Notes: a model not told the origin generated them from the letters alone. Shown: positions 42,881 through 52,959, numbered from the stretch's first letter. The stretch is DNA of 64,000 bases from Terrimonas ginsenosidimutans (GCF_022012415.1 NZ_JAKLTR010000002.1:186001-250000); one strand, 5' to 3'. A program made the numbers and translations.

Positions 42881-44500
42881 ATGATAACAGGTAAAACAAA
42901 TTTTTGGAAATACTTCACACCGGTAGGCGCGCTGCTACTGGTCGTTGGTTCAGCCTGTACGAAAAATTTCGACGAGCTCAATACCAACCAGCATGAAGCA
43001 ACCGAGGATATGATGGCGACTGACAACCTCAAGACAGGCGCTTTCTTCTCGCAGATGCAGCGTAACGTGGTTTTATTCAGGGATGGGATCAACCTATCGA
43101 GTGATTACCAGGTTGCACAGGGCCTGACCAGTGACGTTTATTCTGGTTATGTAGCACCAACAGGTACATGGTATGGCGGTGTGCATAACGGTTCTTACTA
43201 TCTGATCCCGGGATGGATCGAAAGAACCTTTGTTTCTGGTTTTGCTTCGGTGATGCCGGCATGGCAATCGATCAATACCATTTCCTCGCAGCAGGGCCTG
43301 CCGGAAGTTGCCGCACTGGCAACGATCGTGAAAGTACAGGCTATGCACCGCGTGGCAGATGCATATGGTCCGATCCCTTATCTCAACTTCGGTAATGGAA
43401 CATTGCAGGCAACGTATGACCCTTTGCAGGACGTGTATGCCCGCTTCTTCCAGGAACTGGATGGTGCGATCGATGTGCTGACCACTTATGCGCAGGGCAA
43501 TCCTTCCTCTACGGTAATGCGCTCTTATGACAATATCTATGGCGGTAATGTCACCAAATGGGTGAAGTTTGCCAATACGCTTCGTCTGCGTCTCGCACTG
43601 CGCGTGGTGTATGCGAATGCAGGATTGGCGAGAACGGAAGCTGAAAAATCTGCAGCCAATCCACTTGGGTTTATCTCAACGCAGGACGAAAGAGCGGCGC
43701 TGATCCATTCACCAAACCTGGTTTATTTCCACCCTCTCTATGAGATCGCTTATACCTTCAACGCCGGTGAGGTCCGTATGAGTGCGTCAATGGATGCCTA
43801 CATGAATGGTTATGATGATCCAAGACGTACTTCCTATTTTACCCGCGCGAGTGATGGAAACTTCCATGGTGTTCGCCAGGGGATCGTTACTACCAACTGG
43901 ACTCCATACAGTGGACCGGCGATATCCAACCTGAACATCAACAACAGCACATCGCAGATCGTATGGATGACGGCTGCTGAATCCTTTTTCCTGCGTGCAG
44001 AAGGCGCTTTGCGCGGATGGGCAATGGGTGGAACGGCCGAACAATTCTATAACCAGGGTATTACCGCTTCATTTACAGAGAATGGCGTAGCCGGATCAGC
44101 TCCTGCTTATCTCGCAAACACCACTTCTGTACCTGTTGCTTTTGCTGATAACAGCGGCCAGTCAGGTAATAATGCACCAGCGCCAAGCACTGTTACCATC
44201 GCATGGGATGCAGCTGCCTCTTTCGAAACAAATCTTGAAAGGATCATTACCCAGAAATGGCTGGCGATGTTCCCCGACGGACCAGAAGGCTGGGCTGAAT
44301 TTCGCCGTACCGGTTATCCGAAACTGTTCCCGGTTGTTTCCAATAACAGTAACGGAACGATCAACACCGCTACACAGATCCGCCGGATCACGTATCCGCA
44401 ATCTGAATACAATAACAACCGTCCGGGCGTTCAGTCAGGCCTGACAGCACTCGGCGGCCCCGACGGCGGTGGCGTTAAACTCTGGTGGGATAAAAAATAA
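42881..44500 (+). CDS. SusD-like surface lipoprotein (SusD-like_2 type, PUL3)
   Basis: 539 residues. The signal ends at Cys26 (LVVGSAC) followed by TKNFDELNTNQHEATEDMM, the SusD-like_2 start. The middle contains KVQAMHRVADAYGPIPYLNFG and WVKFANTLRLRLALRV, both family hallmarks. The end has NLERIITQKWLAMFPDGPEGWAEFRRTGYPKL. It caps the PUL3 SusC and binds the glycan outside the cell. It shares subgroup with the PUL2 partner, not with the PUL1 one. The GH18 gene follows after 20 bp. Confidence 0.94.
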   Translation: MITGKTNFWKYFTPVGALLLVVGSACTKNFDELNTNQHEATEDMMATDNLKTGAFFSQMQRNVVLFRDGINLSSDYQVAQGLTSDVYSGYVAPTGTWYGGVHNGSYYLIPGWIERTFVSGFASVMPAWQSINTISSQQGLPEVAALATIVKVQAMHRVADAYGPIPYLNFGNGTLQATYDPLQDVYARFFQELDGAIDVLTTYAQGNPSSTVMRSYDNIYGGNVTKWVKFANTLRLRLALRVVYANAGLARTEAEKSAANPLGFISTQDERAALIHSPNLVYFHPLYEIAYTFNAGEVRMSASMDAYMNGYDDPRRTSYFTRASDGNFHGVRQGIVTTNWTPYSGPAISNLNINNSTSQIVWMTAAESFFLRAEGALRGWAMGGTAEQFYNQGITASFTENGVAGSAPAYLANTTSVPVAFADNSGQSGNNAPAPSTVTIAWDAAASFETNLERIITQKWLAMFPDGPEGWAEFRRTGYPKLFPVVSNNSNGTINTATQIRRITYPQSEYNNNRPGVQSGLTALGGPDGGGVKLWWDKK

Positions 44501-44520
44501 TAAACCGAAATACTTTTATT

Positions 44521-45591
44521 ATGACTAATAGAATAAAACTGATTCCACTCTTTACGCTTTGCAGTGTATTGCTGCTGGCGGTAGGATGTGTCAAAGAAGA
44601 AGCTCTTGAAATACAGAAGCCATATACGTACGATGAGCAGTATCATGCCAATCTTCGCGCGTATAAGAAAACCAATCACAATATCTGCTTCGGCTGGTTC
44701 GCTGCCTATGCACCGATCGCAGGTTCGACCGGTTATAAAGATCCTGCCTCATGGGGTGAAAGAATAATTGGTATCCCTGACAGCATGGATATCGTATCTC
44801 TTTGGATGGGCATCCCCAGCAATGATACCGCTTCACCTTCTTATGCGCCTATCGCATACGCCGATATGAAGTATGTTCAAAAAGTAAAAGGAACAAGATT
44901 TGTTGCGCCTACGATCGTGAACTTCCGTTCAGTGATCACCCTGAAAGACGGAACCATCTTCGATCCAAACCTTCCTGAGAACAGGAATGATGCCGGTATT
45001 GAGAAGTACGGCCAATACCTGGTTGATCAGGTGCTGGATAATGATCTTGACGGACTGGATATCGACTGGGAACCGCCAAGTGGCGACTGGTTGAATAACC
45101 CAAACACGAATTTTGTTAAGCTTGTGCAGTACATCGGTAAATTCTTCGGACCAAAAGGAAGTACAGGAAAGTTGTTCATTATCGACTTCTATTCACTCGT
45201 ACCTCCGGCTGGTACAGGCGAATACGCTGATTATTTTATCAGGCAGGCATATTCACAGGGTACAGGCGGTATTCAAACAGCAACCAACCTGCAGAATTAT
45301 TACAACGCGGTTCAGGCCAACGTACCTCCTTCCAAATTCATCGTTACCGAGAACTTTGGCGACTTCTCTGAAAATGGAGGAACACCGTTCACGGAAGCAA
45401 ATGGCAACCTGTTGTCTTCAGATGGAACACGTATGTATTCACTGGAGGGTATGGCCCGCTGGAATCCTACGCAAGGTAAAAAAGCAGGATTTGGTGCGTT
45501 CTATTTCGACCGTGATTATTATTCCAAGACCGGTGTGCCGTATTACAATGTGAGACGCGCTATTCAGATTGCTAACCCGGCTGCCCGTTGA
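44521..45591 (+). CDS. GH18 lipoprotein, endo-beta-N-acetylglucosaminidase-like
   Basis: 356 residues with a lipoprotein signal ending at Cys23 (LLAVGC), so it is probably surface-exposed. The GH18 active-site signature is intact: Asp177-Gly-Leu-Asp180-Ile-Asp182-Trp-Glu184, with Glu184 as acid/base and Asp182 assisting the substrate acetamide. The start of the barrel (NICFGWFAAYAPIAGSTGY) and the position after susD match the ENGase members that release N-glycans from glycoproteins by cutting GlcNAc-GlcNAc, rather than the multi-domain chitinases. Chitinase activity is not excluded. Two DUF1735 genes follow, the usual order in such loci. Confidence 0.88.
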   Translation: MTNRIKLIPLFTLCSVLLLAVGCVKEEALEIQKPYTYDEQYHANLRAYKKTNHNICFGWFAAYAPIAGSTGYKDPASWGERIIGIPDSMDIVSLWMGIPSNDTASPSYAPIAYADMKYVQKVKGTRFVAPTIVNFRSVITLKDGTIFDPNLPENRNDAGIEKYGQYLVDQVLDNDLDGLDIDWEPPSGDWLNNPNTNFVKLVQYIGKFFGPKGSTGKLFIIDFYSLVPPAGTGEYADYFIRQAYSQGTGGIQTATNLQNYYNAVQANVPPSKFIVTENFGDFSENGGTPFTEANGNLLSSDGTRMYSLEGMARWNPTQGKKAGFGAFYFDRDYYSKTGVPYYNVRRAIQIANPAAR

Positions 45592-45611
45592 TGCCATCAA
45601 AAAACTAAGTC

Positions 45612-46877
45612 ATGACAAAAAATATATTAACCTATATCGGATTATCACTCGCCTTATTTACGCTGAGTTGTAACAAGGCTGAATTCGGTGATCCCGTTAT
45701 TCTGATCGCGGGCACAGAAGTAAGCCCGATCGTAAAGTTCTCTGTAGAGAATACTCCTTCGGAGTTTACAGTAACCGCAGCAGCAACACACCGTGCGGTG
45801 GAGGATGTGCAGGTCAAATTCTCTGTAGATGATGCAGCCGTTGATCGTTACAACCAGGAGCATAACACTACGTATTATGCGGCGCCTGCAGCGGCGATCG
45901 AGATCACCAATCTTGACGCGGTGATCAGGGCCGGTTCATCTACTTCAACACCTGTCAGTGTGAAAGTGATCTCCACTTCTCCGCTGGTGGATGGCAGATC
46001 TTACCTGATCCCACTGACGATCACGCAAACAACAGGAGGTGATGCAACTGTACTGGAATCTTCCCGTACGATCTTCCTGCGTATCGCAAGGATCGTAAGC
46101 TTTTCCGCTGTATCCATGAACAATGACGCAGGGCCAACAACCGGTGCTCCCGGTACAAGAGGCCGCTTTAATGGTGCGTTTTTATTTGATCCAGCCAACC
46201 CTGCGCGTCTGGCGAACTTTACGCTGGAGATCAAAAACCTCATCTATGCATTCCGCGGTGGTGATGGTAACTCTAATCCTCAGCCGATCCAGTCACTGGT
46301 ATCATGGACGAACCAATGGGAGCGTACCTCATTCGGCTTGCGTTACGGAGAGTTGGGTAATCCCAATAATTCACTTCAACTGACCGGTGCATTGGGTAGC
46401 GCATTTGCTTATAATTTCAATGCTAATCAGTGGTACACTATCTCTCTTTCCTATGATGGCTCAAAACTGACCATATATATTGATGGCAATAAAGCTGCTG
46501 AAGTTTCCGGTTCTACTGTACTGGAGTTTTCCAGAATGCAGTTTGGACAGGTTTGGGGCGGATATGATACCAGACAATATGTTAATGGTCGTATTGCAGA
46601 ATGCCGTGTTTGGAGCCGTGCACTTACTGCAAGCGAGATCAAGTTGAATCTCTGTGGTGCCGACCCTAATGCAGAAGGATTGCTCGCTTACTGGAAAATG
46701 AACGAAGGTTCCGGTCATATCTTCCGCAACTCTTCTAAAGAAGGTGCGAAATATGATATGGACTGGTCTAAAGTTTACTGGGATCCGAATGACAGGGGAA
46801 ATGACAATCTTACCCTGGCAGATAAATCGGCTTTCGTAACCTGGACCAACGATAACCTGAACAAGTGCAGCCAATAA
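45612..46877 (+). CDS. DUF1735 and LamG-domain surface lipoprotein
   Basis: 421 residues with a lipoprotein signal ending at Cys20. Residues about 30-170 form a DUF1735 domain with the typical DAAVDRYNQEHNTTYYAAP and YLIPLTITQT. Residues about 185-395 are a concanavalin-like LamG fold: WYTISLSYDGSKLTIYIDGNKAAEV, then RIAECRVWSRALTASEIK and LLAYWKMNEGSG. It is expected to bind glycan at the cell surface alongside SusD. It lies 20 bp after the GH18 gene. Confidence 0.88.
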   Translation: MTKNILTYIGLSLALFTLSCNKAEFGDPVILIAGTEVSPIVKFSVENTPSEFTVTAAATHRAVEDVQVKFSVDDAAVDRYNQEHNTTYYAAPAAAIEITNLDAVIRAGSSTSTPVSVKVISTSPLVDGRSYLIPLTITQTTGGDATVLESSRTIFLRIARIVSFSAVSMNNDAGPTTGAPGTRGRFNGAFLFDPANPARLANFTLEIKNLIYAFRGGDGNSNPQPIQSLVSWTNQWERTSFGLRYGELGNPNNSLQLTGALGSAFAYNFNANQWYTISLSYDGSKLTIYIDGNKAAEVSGSTVLEFSRMQFGQVWGGYDTRQYVNGRIAECRVWSRALTASEIKLNLCGADPNAEGLLAYWKMNEGSGHIFRNSSKEGAKYDMDWSKVYWDPNDRGNDNLTLADKSAFVTWTNDNLNKCSQ

Positions 46878-46903
46878 TCATTTAACTCCATCAAAACACA
46901 AAT

Positions 46904-47920
46904 ATGTCTACGTTAAAATATTTTATCGGATGTGTGGCTGTGGCGTCATTTCTTTCCTGTAATAAAGATGAATCTTTTGATGTGAAAGGTGATCCCGATA
47001 CAGTCTTTTTCACCAACAGCGAAAGCCTGGGAAACATGCCGGTCAACTCTGCCAGTTATACCGTGGTCAACATTCCTGACGGTGCTGGTTGGGCCAACCT
47101 TTCGTCAACTTTGCCAGCAAGCATCAAGCTGCCGGTTTTTGCAACAAAGCCAGTAAGCCAGGATGTAACGATCTCAGCCCAGCTGGATAATACCCTGGTG
47201 GCTTCTTACAATGCAGCAAACAACACAGCGTATAAAGAATTACCTGCTGGTATTTTAAATACGCAGTCGCTGACTGCACGTATTGCACAGGGAGCAACTA
47301 CTTCGGTGGATTCTCTTTCTATTGCGGTTGATCCGGCGAACCTGAAAACACTGACCGAGAAAGCTTATATGGCGCCGATCAAACTCACCACTGTGTCTAA
47401 TGGCTCAGTTGGAAAGATCACTTCCAACACAGCGATCCAGGCAGTATATGTTGTATTGAACACAGAGCTGCGTCAGATCAGGTTCCTTGCAACCGCGGCA
47501 GATGTAACAGGCTCCTTGCAAAGCCGCACCGGATGGAGCGTTGGATTTACTCCGGCACCTGCAACCAACGGAAGCGTGACCGACGGCCTTACTACCACCT
47601 TTACAAGATGGGGTACTACGCCCGGCCAGGTGGATATTGATATGCTAAGCAGCCGCGCAGTGACCGGGTTGCGTTTGTATACAACAACTACCGCTGCACA
47701 GCTTCCTACGCAGGTAGAAGTCTATACCAGCGTGGATGGCATCAATTACGATCTTATCGGATCCCCGCTGAGAGCAAACCTGACATTTGCAACGCCCTAT
47801 AACTATGTCTTGTTCTACAGAGCTATCCAGGCAAGATATATCCGCCTCCGCATCAGCTATTCGACCTCAACGAACACACAGAATACAAGGTTGACAGAGC
47901 TGGATGTGTATGCGAATTAA
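46904..47920 (+). CDS. DUF1735 and discoidin-like surface lipoprotein
   Basis: 338 residues with a lipoprotein signal ending at Cys19. The first part is a DUF1735 domain (LVASYNAANNTAYKELPAGI). From about 195 to the end is a discoidin/F5-8C (CBM32-like) beta sandwich: IDMLSSRAVTGLRLYT, PTQVEVYTSVDGINYDLIGS and ARYIRLRISYST..TRLTELDVYAN. It probably binds a galactose- or GlcNAc-bearing glycan, as CBM32 modules often do. It lies 26 bp after the LamG protein. A palindrome follows its stop directly. Confidence 0.87.
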   Translation: MSTLKYFIGCVAVASFLSCNKDESFDVKGDPDTVFFTNSESLGNMPVNSASYTVVNIPDGAGWANLSSTLPASIKLPVFATKPVSQDVTISAQLDNTLVASYNAANNTAYKELPAGILNTQSLTARIAQGATTSVDSLSIAVDPANLKTLTEKAYMAPIKLTTVSNGSVGKITSNTAIQAVYVVLNTELRQIRFLATAADVTGSLQSRTGWSVGFTPAPATNGSVTDGLTTTFTRWGTTPGQVDIDMLSSRAVTGLRLYTTTTAAQLPTQVEVYTSVDGINYDLIGSPLRANLTFATPYNYVLFYRAIQARYIRLRISYSTSTNTQNTRLTELDVYAN

Positions 47921-48041
47921 TTAAAAAGTTAAAAGTCAAAAGTAAAAGGTAAAAACTGAAGTACGCCGGACAAGACTGGTCTCCTGCTCTGGGGTGTTTG
48001 ATTTTCACTTTTTACTTTTGACTTTTACTTCTTATATTTTA
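47921..48041. repeat. Palindromic element of 7-bp repeats (AGTAAAA type)
   Basis: Left arm AGTTAAA, AGTCAAA, AGTAAAA, GGTAAAA. The right arm has TTTTACT, TTTGACT, TTTACTT in inverted sense, around a GC-richer loop of about 50 nt. It begins at the stop codon of the second DUF1735 gene and ends 15 bp before the DUF1573 gene. It therefore divides PUL3 into an uptake half and an enzyme half. Confidence 0.78.
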
Positions 48042-48056
48042 TAAAGCATTATTTCT

Positions 48057-48806
48057 ATGATAAGATACACTGCCACCTTTTTGCTTTTGTTTAGCGCTGC
48101 AATTTCGCTGGCGCAGGAGCCTTCGCAGTCTTTGGTATTTGAGGAGCGTGTATTCAATTTTGGGACGATCAACGAAAAGGATGGGAAAGTAACGCATACA
48201 TTCTACTTCAGGAACAACGGCACTCAACCGGTGGAAATGGGAGAGGTGAATACGGGTTGCGGCTGTTTGGTCAACTCGGCCAGCAAAGGACCTGTAAAAC
48301 CAGGCGAAAGATCGGGTCTGACCATCACTTTCGATCCATCGTATAAAACGGGATTTTTCTCGAAAGAGATCCTCGTATTCAGTGAAAACAACCAACGATA
48401 TAACCGGGTATGGGTAGAAGGAAAGATCAATGCAACCACTCATCCCGTGGAAGACGATTATCCCTATAACTTCGGTAACGGTCTTTATCTCCGATTTAAG
48501 GTAATGGCATTCGGTTATCTGAAACCGGGTGCTGCAAAAAAAATGGACCTGCAGTTTGCCAATGATAACAATAAGGACATGCAGGTAAAGTTTGTTCCCA
48601 GAACTAAATATCCGGGTCTTCACTTCACCAGCCCGGGAAAAATTGCTGCCAATCAAAAAGGAATTGTTTCTTTTGCATATAACATGCCTTACTTTAGCCA
48701 GGATGATGTAATTATTTTACTGGATGTTTATGTAAATGATAAAAAATTAGCCGATCCGCTGGAGCTTCGGATCCTGAATGAAAACAAGACTGCTTCAGGA
48801 AATTGA
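48057..48806 (+). CDS. Secreted DUF1573-domain protein
   Basis: 249 residues, signal peptide to about 19 (ISLAQ). The DUF1573 (Ig-like) domain covers about 25-115: FNFGTINEKDGKVTHTFYFRNNG, then VNTGCGC and VKPGERSGLTITFDP. A second beta-rich region fills the rest. The family has no assigned enzymatic role. Finding it as the first gene of the enzyme half of a PUL is unusual. The GH35 gene begins 26 bp after its stop. Confidence 0.85.
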   Translation: MIRYTATFLLLFSAAISLAQEPSQSLVFEERVFNFGTINEKDGKVTHTFYFRNNGTQPVEMGEVNTGCGCLVNSASKGPVKPGERSGLTITFDPSYKTGFFSKEILVFSENNQRYNRVWVEGKINATTHPVEDDYPYNFGNGLYLRFKVMAFGYLKPGAAKKMDLQFANDNNKDMQVKFVPRTKYPGLHFTSPGKIAANQKGIVSFAYNMPYFSQDDVIILLDVYVNDKKLADPLELRILNENKTASGN

Positions 48807-48832
48807 TTCCAGCCAAGAGGAAAACTCCGATT

Positions 48833-50668
48833 ATGAATTTTACCACCCGCATTATGACAGGCTTACTATGCCTGATCTCTCTCTTCTCCAACGCACAATC
48901 TCATCAATTTGCCTTAGGCGATAATGCTTTCTTACTGGACGGAAAGCCCTTCCAGATGATCTCCGGCGAAATGCACTATACGCGCATTCCACGTGACGCA
49001 TGGAAACACCGCATGAAAATGGCCAAAGCAATGGGCCTTAATACCATCGGTACTTATGTATTCTGGAATGCACATGAACCGGTAAAAGGTAAATATGATT
49101 TTTCCGGAAATAATGATATCGCGGCTTTTATTACGGCTGCTAAAGAGGAAGGTCTGTATGTAATTCTCCGGCCAAGCCCGTATGTATGTGCTGAATGGGA
49201 ATTTGGCGGCTATCCATGGTGGTTGCTGAAGGATAGTTCGGTTAAAGTACGCAGTAAAGATGAACGTTTTATTTCCGCCTATACAAACTACATCAACGAA
49301 CTCGCTAAACATCTTACTCCTTTACTGGTAACACACGGAGGGAATGTATTGATGGTCCAGATAGAAAATGAGTATGGTTCCTATAGCGATGATAAATCTT
49401 ATATGGATCTGAACAGGCAGCTATTCCGCAATGCGGGTTTCGACTGCACCCTGTTCACCTGTGATGGTGCGGATATGATCGCCAAAGGGTATCTTCCCGG
49501 CTATCTGCCAGCTGTGAATGGGCTGGAAGATACCACAGGGATCAAGAAAGTAGTAAACGAATTTCATGGGGGAAAAGGCCCGTATTATCTCGCTGAATGG
49601 TACCCCGGCTGGTTTGACCAGTGGGGTAAGAATCACAATACGACTTCAGCTGAGAAGAATGCTGCCATGCTGGATGATATTCTGGCAGCAGGAATTTCTG
49701 TGAACATGTATATGTTCCATGGCGGAACTACCCGCGGCTTTATGAATGGTGCTAACATGAACGTGAACGATCCTTATGCACCGCAAACAACCAGTTACGA
49801 CTATGACGCTCCGCTGGATGAAGCGGGGAATCCTTCGAAGAAATTTCATCTCTTCCGCAATGTGATCAGTAAACATCTTACAGCAGGATCTGCATTGCCT
49901 GCCATTCCGGAAAATAAGAAAGCTATTCAGATAGAGGATATAAAACTGACCGCTTATGCAAGCCTGTTCAATCAGCTCGGTAAGCCGGTTATTTCAGCAA
50001 AGCCGATGTCTTTCGAAGATCTGGATCAGGCTTATGGTTATGTATTGTATCGCACAACATTAAAAGCAACCGCTAAGACAATGCTGAAGATCGGCGGACT
50101 TCGCGATTATGCGATCGTCTATGTAAACGGGAAGCAGGTTGGTGTGCTCGATAGAAGATTGAACCAGGATTCACTATCGCTGTCAGATATTCCTGCGAAC
50201 GCGGTGCTGGATATTTTCGTGGAGAATAATGGCCGGATCAACTACGGGCCTTATCTTACTGATAACCGGAAAGGCATTCTGGGAAATGTTACGCTGGATC
50301 AGCAAGTGTTGTCTGACTGGAAGAATTACAAGATTCCAATGAGCACTACGAAGAATATCCGCTTTGGTAAAATGCCGCAGGTTGGTGCCGCCACACCTTC
50401 ATTGTTCAAAGGAGAGTTTACACTGAATGAAGTGGCCGATACTTATTTTGACCTCGGTGGTTTTGGTAAAGGTGTCGTATTCCTGAATGGGTATCATCTC
50501 GGAAAGTACTGGCATATCGGTCCACAGCAAACGATCTATGTACCGGCGGAATGGTTGAAGAAAGGAAAGAATGAAGTGATCGTTCTCGATGAATTAAAAA
50601 CTGATCACAAGGTATTGTCCAGTTCAGCAAATCCAATTTTAACGAAACCACTTAATCCCGCCAAATGA
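48833..50668 (+). CDS. Beta-galactosidase, GH35
   Basis: Secreted exo-beta-galactosidase of 611 residues from the ATG at 48833. The frame also opens at a TTG at 48803 that overlaps the previous stop, but the ATG starts a signal peptide (to SNAQ). The GH35 barrel shows MISGEMHYTRIPRDAWKHRM, GTYVFWNAHEP, VILRPSPYVCAEWEFGGYPWW and MVQIENEYGSY. Glu180 is the acid/base, and Glu255 in YLAEWYPGW is the expected nucleophile. C-terminal jelly-roll domains complete it. Members cleave beta-1,3 or beta-1,4 galactose. The last 4 bp overlap the GH20 start (ATGA), implying coupled translation. Confidence 0.92.
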   Translation: MNFTTRIMTGLLCLISLFSNAQSHQFALGDNAFLLDGKPFQMISGEMHYTRIPRDAWKHRMKMAKAMGLNTIGTYVFWNAHEPVKGKYDFSGNNDIAAFITAAKEEGLYVILRPSPYVCAEWEFGGYPWWLLKDSSVKVRSKDERFISAYTNYINELAKHLTPLLVTHGGNVLMVQIENEYGSYSDDKSYMDLNRQLFRNAGFDCTLFTCDGADMIAKGYLPGYLPAVNGLEDTTGIKKVVNEFHGGKGPYYLAEWYPGWFDQWGKNHNTTSAEKNAAMLDDILAAGISVNMYMFHGGTTRGFMNGANMNVNDPYAPQTTSYDYDAPLDEAGNPSKKFHLFRNVISKHLTAGSALPAIPENKKAIQIEDIKLTAYASLFNQLGKPVISAKPMSFEDLDQAYGYVLYRTTLKATAKTMLKIGGLRDYAIVYVNGKQVGVLDRRLNQDSLSLSDIPANAVLDIFVENNGRINYGPYLTDNRKGILGNVTLDQQVLSDWKNYKIPMSTTKNIRFGKMPQVGAATPSLFKGEFTLNEVADTYFDLGGFGKGVVFLNGYHLGKYWHIGPQQTIYVPAEWLKKGKNEVIVLDELKTDHKVLSSSANPILTKPLNPAK

Positions 50669-52959
50669 TCCGATCGCACTTCAGGCAGCAACGAATTTTT
50701 GCAGTTACCATTGTAGGATTGCTTTGCAGCCTTTGCTCTTATGCTCAGCAGAATCAACTTCCACTGATCCCGTATCCCAATAAAGTTGTGCCCGGCAGAG
50801 GCAACTTTACGTTTACGCCTCAAACGGTTGTTGCAGGAAACGATTTCTTTTCAAACGAAAAACTGGTGCTCGCCGAGCTTTTTTCAAAAAGCTTTGGAAA
50901 GCCTTTACCGGTGAAAAAAGATTATCCGGGAATTGTTCAGATGAATCTTGATCGCCGGATCACTGATCCCGAAGGCTATAAGTTGACTATTACAACGCAG
51001 CAGATCACTCTGCAGGCGGCTGACAGGGCGGGAATGCTGATCGCTATTCAAACTTTGCGGCAGTTATTGCCCGCAGATATCGAATCGGCACAGGGTGGGA
51101 AAAACAAGATTTCCGTCCCTGCCGTTGCGATCGAGGATCAGCCTGCATTTTCGTGGAGAGGGACGCATCTGGATGTGTCAAGACATTTTTTTACGCTGGA
51201 TTATCTCAAACGTCATATCGACCTGATGGCCCTGTATAAATTCAACAAGTTCCATTTACATCTTACAGATGACCAGGGCTGGCGTGTAGAGATCAAAAAA
51301 TATCCCAAGCTGACAGAAGAAGGAGCGTGGAGGACCTTGAATAACCAGGACTCGATCGTAATGAGTCGCTCGAAAGAAAATCCTGACTTTATTATTGACC
51401 CTCGTTTCTTTAGACAAAAAAACGGCCGTGAGGTATATGGAGGTTTCTATACACAGCAGGAATTAAAAGACCTGGTAGCATATGCTGCAGCCCGGAACAT
51501 AGAGATCATTCCGGAGATCGATATGCCGGGGCACATGATGGCCGCGATCAACTCCTATATGTTCCTGAGTTGCGACAGCACGAGCTCATTCGGGAAATTT
51601 TTTTCCACACCAATTTGTCCCTGTAATCCCGCAACGCTGGATTTTGCCAAAGATATTTTTACCGAGATCATGGATATCTTTCCTTCAACTTATATCCATA
51701 TCGGTGGTGATGAAGTGGAGCGTTCTCATTGGGAACGATCTGCTGCCTGCCAGGATATGATGAAGCGCGAAGGGATGAAAACATCGGCGGAGCTGCAGGC
51801 GTGGTTCATCAATTCCATGGAAAAGTTCTTCAAAGAAAAAGGACGCAAGCTGATCGGTTGGGACGAGATCCTCGATGGTGGGATCAGTTCTTCCGCGGCG
51901 ATCATGTACTGGAGAACCTGGGCCGGCAATGCGCCAAATGAAGCGATAAAGAACGGAAACGTAGTGATCATGTCACCGGACAATCCATTTTATTTCAGTG
52001 AGCAGCCTGATAAGAATTCTTTGCCGGCGACCTATAACTATTCATTGATACCGGCATCTATAGCGGCAAAAGACCGGAACAGGATCATCGGTGGACAGGC
52101 GAATGTCTGGACCGAATACGTGGCAACCGAGCAGCGTGCGGATTATCTGTACATGCCGAGGATGACAGCGTTGGCGGAAAATCTATGGGGTTCTGTAAAA
52201 AATTATTCATCATATATGAGAAGGTTAGATGCTCATCTGGTTCGCCTGGACACAATGAAGGTTGCTTACCGGATGCCTGATCTGCCATTGCTGTATAACT
52301 ACGCATTTATTGATTCGATGCTGGTGGATGTTCGGTCTTCCATGAGCAATGCTCAGATCCGTTATACAACGGACGGTTCCGCGCCTGCTCAATCTTCACC
52401 TGTATTGAACAAGCTTGTGTTGCGTACATCGCAGAGGTTACGTATGGCCGCATTCAAGCCAGACGGCCGCCGCGGCGATATTTTTGATGTTGCGTATAAT
52501 AAGCAACCACTTGCCCAACCCGCCCCCGATCCTGCCAAACCTGGCAAAGGACTACTGGTTGAGTGGTATAACCGGTCCTTTGACAGTACGGTCCTGATCA
52601 CCGGCAAACCTGATCGTGAATTTACAACGGCTGGCGTTATCGTTCCCAAAGATGCGGAAACTGCAGCCTTTACAATGCGCTACCGTGGTTATATCAATGT
52701 GCCAACTTCGGGGATCTATACTTTCTACCTGACAAGCGATGATGCTGCCGTGTTAAAAGTAGCAGGACGTGAAGTGGCAAATAATGATGGCATGCATGCG
52801 CCGAAAGAAAAGAACGGTCAGGTTGCACTTCAACAGGGAAGGCAGTTGTTCTCCCTTGACTTTATTGAAGGCGGTGGTGGTTATACACTCAGGTTGTTGT
52901 ACAGCAAAGACGGGAGTGAGCCGAAAGAGATACCTGCAGAATGGTTCTCTAATTTTTAA
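50665..52959 (+). CDS. Beta-N-acetylhexosaminidase, GH20, with PA14 domain
   Basis: 764 residues, signal peptide to about 28 (CSYAQQ). A GH20b-type N-terminal domain covers about 30-150 and the GH20 barrel about 155-510, with DVSRHFFTLDYLKRHID, FHLHLTDDQGWR, EIDMPGHMMAA and IHIGGDEV. Asp349-Glu350 is the catalytic pair. A chitobiase-type C-terminal sandwich (QIRYTTDGSAPAQSS) follows near 545-595, then a PA14 domain near 615-755 (GIYTFYLTSDDAAVLKVAG). It removes terminal beta-GlcNAc or GalNAc. PA14 suggests carbohydrate binding. It starts inside the GH35 stop. Confidence 0.94.
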   Translation: MIRSHFRQQRIFAVTIVGLLCSLCSYAQQNQLPLIPYPNKVVPGRGNFTFTPQTVVAGNDFFSNEKLVLAELFSKSFGKPLPVKKDYPGIVQMNLDRRITDPEGYKLTITTQQITLQAADRAGMLIAIQTLRQLLPADIESAQGGKNKISVPAVAIEDQPAFSWRGTHLDVSRHFFTLDYLKRHIDLMALYKFNKFHLHLTDDQGWRVEIKKYPKLTEEGAWRTLNNQDSIVMSRSKENPDFIIDPRFFRQKNGREVYGGFYTQQELKDLVAYAAARNIEIIPEIDMPGHMMAAINSYMFLSCDSTSSFGKFFSTPICPCNPATLDFAKDIFTEIMDIFPSTYIHIGGDEVERSHWERSAACQDMMKREGMKTSAELQAWFINSMEKFFKEKGRKLIGWDEILDGGISSSAAIMYWRTWAGNAPNEAIKNGNVVIMSPDNPFYFSEQPDKNSLPATYNYSLIPASIAAKDRNRIIGGQANVWTEYVATEQRADYLYMPRMTALAENLWGSVKNYSSYMRRLDAHLVRLDTMKVAYRMPDLPLLYNYAFIDSMLVDVRSSMSNAQIRYTTDGSAPAQSSPVLNKLVLRTSQRLRMAAFKPDGRRGDIFDVAYNKQPLAQPAPDPAKPGKGLLVEWYNRSFDSTVLITGKPDREFTTAGVIVPKDAETAAFTMRYRGYINVPTSGIYTFYLTSDDAAVLKVAGREVANNDGMHAPKEKNGQVALQQGRQLFSLDFIEGGGGYTLRLLYSKDGSEPKEIPAEWFSNF

